Positions 61,621 through 64,000 of a stretch of 64,000 nt of DNA are shown here, in pieces. Within the stretch, counting starts at the first letter, position 1. Every line of letters begins with the position of its first letter. Origin of the DNA: Alphaproteobacteria bacterium (GTDB lineage: Bacteria; Pseudomonadota; Alphaproteobacteria; Paracaedibacterales; CAIULA01). Under the pieces are notes generated by a model that was given only the letters and a program-made list of their open reading frames with translations, made no database searches and had not been told where the DNA came from. Position numbers and translations under genes: made by a program. The stretch spans positions 1 through 64,000 of the forward strand of contig JAPLOP010000027.1 in assembly GCA_026400645.1 (NCBI GenBank), in the 5' to 3' direction.

Positions 61621-62435
61621 CGGGTCTTTATTTCTTTTTCCAATGCGGTTTGCGTTTGGAAATAATAGCTTCGGACGGTGGCATAGGGATCAAGAGAGCT
61701 TGCTTCTATGTCATTAAGGGCATCGATTAATTTGGATCGCTTATCGATGGCATCCAACCCATATAATGCCCAAAGAATGTATCCCTGTTGGCCATATCTG
61801 TTGTGTCTTTGATGTTTGTTTCTGGCCACATAGCCAACCGGATTCAGGATCATGTCCCCCGCCATGCCATAGGCCGCCCGAAAGGACGATGGTCCAACAA
61901 CGGGGATCACAAGGTACGGCCCTGTGCCCATTCCCCATGTTGCAAATGTATGATTGAGTGTTGTTGGGTGGCTGGGCACGCCCATTTCCTTTGCTACATC
62001 CATCACGCCGAGCAAGCCAATGGTGGAATTAATCACGAACCTGAAAATCGTATTCATGGCCCGCTCGCCTTCCCCCTGGAAGGTATGATTAATAAAAGTC
62101 AACGGTGCAAAAACATTACCAATAAAATTCTGTGTGGCATCCTTTACCGCGTCTGGAATTGTGTCACGATACAGAATGGCCACAGGTTTGAGGATCAGGC
62201 CATCTACAACATGGTTGATGCTGTATAAAACCCGATTGAGGGGTTCTAACGGGTCAGGCTCGGATTCAGATTCATACTCATTTTCCAGGGACGTTGTCCG
62301 GGGCAGATCGGGCGATGATATCAGGTTATCAACACCCATCGGTGCTGTTTCTGCCAGGTTTTCACAGATAGCGGTGCCATCGCTTGTGCAGACAAGCAAA
62401 CTAGCCATAATAAGAATTCGAATAATTTTTGTCAC
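61617..62435 (-). CDS. mlaA: Outer membrane lipid asymmetry protein MlaA (VacJ)
   Basis: Removes misplaced phospholipids from the outer leaflet and passes them to the Mla pathway. 272 aa. Marks are DPLEPLNRVLYSINHVVDGL, VFAPLTFINHTFQGE, RFVINSTIGLLGVMDVA and GTGPYLVIPVVGPSSFR. It has a signal sequence (IIRILIMASLLVCTSDGTA) with Cys 16, but the lipobox (LLVC) is poor. No other mla genes are in view. Confidence 0.93.
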   Translation of the reverse strand: MTKIIRILIMASLLVCTSDGTAICENLAETAPMGVDNLISSPDLPRTTSLENEYESESEPDPLEPLNRVLYSINHVVDGLILKPVAILYRDTIPDAVKDATQNFIGNVFAPLTFINHTFQGEGERAMNTIFRFVINSTIGLLGVMDVAKEMGVPSHPTTLNHTFATWGMGTGPYLVIPVVGPSSFRAAYGMAGDMILNPVGYVARNKHQRHNRYGQQGYILWALYGLDAIDKRSKLIDALNDIEASSLDPYATVRSYYFQTQTALEKEIKTR

Positions 62436-62476
62436 GCTGGGCCAGACTTTATTTGTAATGGTGGAGGTATAAACAG

Positions 62477-62953
62477 CTAAACGTATTCAACTGTCTTAAT
62501 CGAATACACCTTGCTGCCATTTGGTGTGGTGACTTCAACGCTATCGCCGGCTTTTTTTGCAATCAAAGCACGCGCCAACGGAGAGGTAATGGATAGAAAG
62601 CCAGTACGTACATCGGCTTCGTCGCTACCAACAATTTGGTAGTGAACAACGTCATTCGTGTCTTCGTCTTTCAAAACGACTGTGGCCCCGAACTTAATGT
62701 CCTCGCCAGATATCTTGCTGACATCGATAACCTCGGCCCGACTTACTTTGTCTTCTAGTTCGCCCAAACGCCCCTCGAGGAAGCTTTGGCGTTCTCTGGC
62801 TGCATGATATTCAGCATTTTCTGACAAATCACCATGTTCACGCGCATCAGAGATAGCCTTAATGACAGAGGGACGCTCCACGCTTTTTAAATGACGCATT
62901 TCTTCTTGGAGTCTCTCGAAGCCTCTTACTGTCATTGGTAACTTTTTTTCCAT
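62477..62953 (-). CDS. greA: Transcription elongation factor GreA
   Basis: Stimulates transcript cleavage in backtracked RNA polymerase. 158 aa from the ATG at 62953 ([19 protein letters not shown]), the usual length; an open frame goes 8 codons further. The coiled-coil tip carries the acidic pair within [20 protein letters not shown], and the C-terminal FKBP-like part ends [16 protein letters not shown]. Confidence 0.97.
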   Translation of the reverse strand: MEKKLPMTVRGFERLQEEMRHLKSVERPSVIKAISDAREHGDLSENAEYHAARERQSFLEGRLGELEDKVSRAEVIDVSKISGEDIKFGATVVLKDEDTNDVVHYQIVGSDEADVRTGFLSITSPLARALIAKKAGDSVEVTTPNGSKVYSIKTVEYV

Positions 62954-63210
62954 AATTCCCTTGTCCGTTTTAACCAAGGCACCGACGGCCTTAGTGTGTC
63001 TGATGAATATCTGCTATCACCCATTGGAAATGAAGAAACTGGTTTGCCGCGCTCTCTTCGTTCGCTCGCAATGACGTCTTTGCGAGGATGGCGAAGCCAA
63101 CGAAGCAATCTAGTCAGCACCTTCAGGTTGAATGAGTATATAAATAGCCTATAGAAAATAATTCTACAAAAAATACGACCGAAAAAGCAACAAAAAACAA
63201 AAATTGACCT
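62954..63210. other. Intergenic region between the DAHP synthase and greA genes, with a repeat
   Basis: About 257 bp without a convincing gene. It holds a degenerate composite repeat (63031-63122) and AT-rich sequence (63130-63200) that may include the end of the aro transcript. No clear promoter was picked out. Confidence 0.45.
63031..63122. repeat. Composite inverted-repeat element, core only (locus I)
   Basis: Core sequence with TCTTCGTTCGCTCGCAATGA and GCGAAGCCAACGAAGCAATC, matching the inner part of loci C, D and H. Terminal ATACCATTTTCA ends are not visible. Confidence 0.55.
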
Positions 63211-64000
63211 TTATTTGGCTAATTCTTCCCCGCATAGGCGGGCCAATTCTATCGCCTGATTTTTATTAAGACGGGGGTCGCATGCGGACGTATAATTCCT
63301 GGGTACCATTTCCTCGTCAATGCCATTGGCTGGATCGTAGCATTCCGTAACGGATTCTGGTGTTATTTCGCAATGCAATCCACTGGGATGGAGTCCGGCT
63401 TCTTTAACGATTCGCATAAATTGAGCAAGTTCGTAACAGACAGCATCAAAATTGCGTGTTTTAATACCGTTGGAAAGTTTTCTGGTGTTGCCATGCATGG
63501 GATCGCACATCCACAATACGGGGGCATCCAAAAAGTGCCGCAGTAGTTTTGGCAAAATGCCGTTAATGGCGTCTGCACCGAAACGACAAATAATGATAAG
63601 TTTTCCAAGGTTTTGTGAGGGATTCAGAATTTTAATAAGTGAATCGACCTCGTGTTGATGAATGGAGGGGCCAATTTTGACGCCGATTGGGTTGGCAATC
63701 CCTCTGGCAAAGGCGATATGGGCACCTTGGATCTGGCGCGTTCGCTCGCCAATCCACAAACAATGCGCAGATGTTGCGTACCAATCTCCTGTTTTGGGAT
63801 CTGGCCGGACAAGCCCTTGTTCATAGGGTAGTAAATAGGCTTCGTGAGCAATGAAAAGATTGTTTGCAAATTGCAGGGAAGACTGGGGATGTGGTTGATT
63901 GTTTAACGATCGCAAATCCTCCAGAACCGCGTTGGAAACGGAATAGGCTTTAAGCATTCGTTCTGGATCTGGTTTTCTGTCTTCAAAGTTTTGACCATTG
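63211..64000 (-). CDS. 3-deoxy-7-phosphoheptulonate synthase, class II (5' end outside the window)
   Basis: First enzyme of the shikimate pathway, plant-type (class II). The frame is open to the window edge and begins there with NGQNFEDRKPDPERMLKAY; about 263 residues of an expected 440-460 are present, so the gene continues to the right. Marks are HCLWIGERTRQIQGAHIAF, NPIGVKIGP, IICRFGADAINGILPKL, WMCDPMHGNTRK and GLHCEITPESVTEC. Confidence 0.93.
   Translation of the reverse strand, partial: NGQNFEDRKPDPERMLKAYSVSNAVLEDLRSLNNQPHPQSSLQFANNLFIAHEAYLLPYEQGLVRPDPKTGDWYATSAHCLWIGERTRQIQGAHIAFARGIANPIGVKIGPSIHQHEVDSLIKILNPSQNLGKLIIICRFGADAINGILPKLLRHFLDAPVLWMCDPMHGNTRKLSNGIKTRNFDAVCYELAQFMRIVKEAGLHPSGLHCEITPESVTECYDPANGIDEEMVPRNYTSACDPRLNKNQAIELARLCGEELAK

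Noticed and set aside
1-64000. tRNA or rRNA genes
   Set aside because: Intergenic gaps were scanned by eye for GGTTCGA-type T-arms and CCA ends; the GGTTCGA-like hit near 43804 is inside hflX. None could be supported.

Overview
The window looks like chromosome from a host-associated alphaproteobacterium. Three things point to Alphaproteobacteria: the flgF-flgG-flgA-flgH flagellar order, a ferredoxin (fdxA) followed by carD, and an alpha-type family 4 uracil-DNA glycosylase and DUF177 protein. Several traits together suggest an intracellular or protist-associated lineage such as Holosporales/Paracaedibacteraceae: type VI secretion genes, flagellar genes, a broken methionine importer, proline catabolism, unknown secreted proteins, and many dispersed palindromic repeats. 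That placement is inference; no rRNA or marker comparison is available here.

Layout. 1-4.5 kb: a disrupted metN with intact metI, a coiled-coil protein and two secreted proteins of unknown function. 4.6-11.1 kb: putA, then radC, recN and bamD on the minus strand. 11.1-21.3 kb: one long minus-strand block in which tssB-tssC-hcp-tssE runs directly into glgX-glgB-glgC-glgA, with tssE and glgX overlapping. 21.5-28.6 kb: truA, a TlpA-like thioredoxin, cytochrome b561, yceD-dapF, murB, a uracil-DNA glycosylase, a ribbon-helix-helix protein and a DUF4143-type ATPase behind a promoter that contains a perfect 24-bp palindrome. 28.6-30.7 kb: a second T6SS pair, tssK-tssL. 31-43 kb: housekeeping genes (enoyl-CoA hydratase, aquaporin, hisS, prfA-lpxI, terC, a MidA-like methyltransferase, fdxA, carD, truB-rpsO-pnp). 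43-51.9 kb: hflX, mfd, a GDPD phosphodiesterase, a DEAD-box helicase and plsC. 51.9-55 kb: the flagellar operon. 55-64 kb: a Sel1-repeat protein, a secreted protein, an acetate-type symporter pair, recO, a D,D-carboxypeptidase, hemW-mlaA, greA and the 3' part of a class II DAHP synthase gene.

The strongest signal not explained by genes is a family of composite inverted-repeat elements of about 85-155 bp, nine loci in 64 kb. Full copies end in near-perfect terminal inverted repeats (consensus ATACCATTTTCA) and contain an inner palindrome based on CTGGATTGC or CTGGATGGCC. They fill five of the eight convergent gene junctions. In three of these (murB, terC, hemW) the stop codon and last few residues lie inside the element. 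A second family of short hairpins, with CTTGA/TCAAG loops, appears between genes, inside the coding sequence of the DEAD-box helicase (beside three 24-bp tandem repeats), and inside the 5' end of the Sel1-repeat gene.

How the genes fit together: glgC makes ADP-glucose, glgA polymerises it, glgB branches and glgX debranches glycogen. TssB/TssC (sheath), Hcp (tube), TssE and TssK (baseplate) and TssL (membrane complex) form part of a contractile injection machine; its other parts (TssA, F, G, H, J, M, VgrG) must lie elsewhere if it works.
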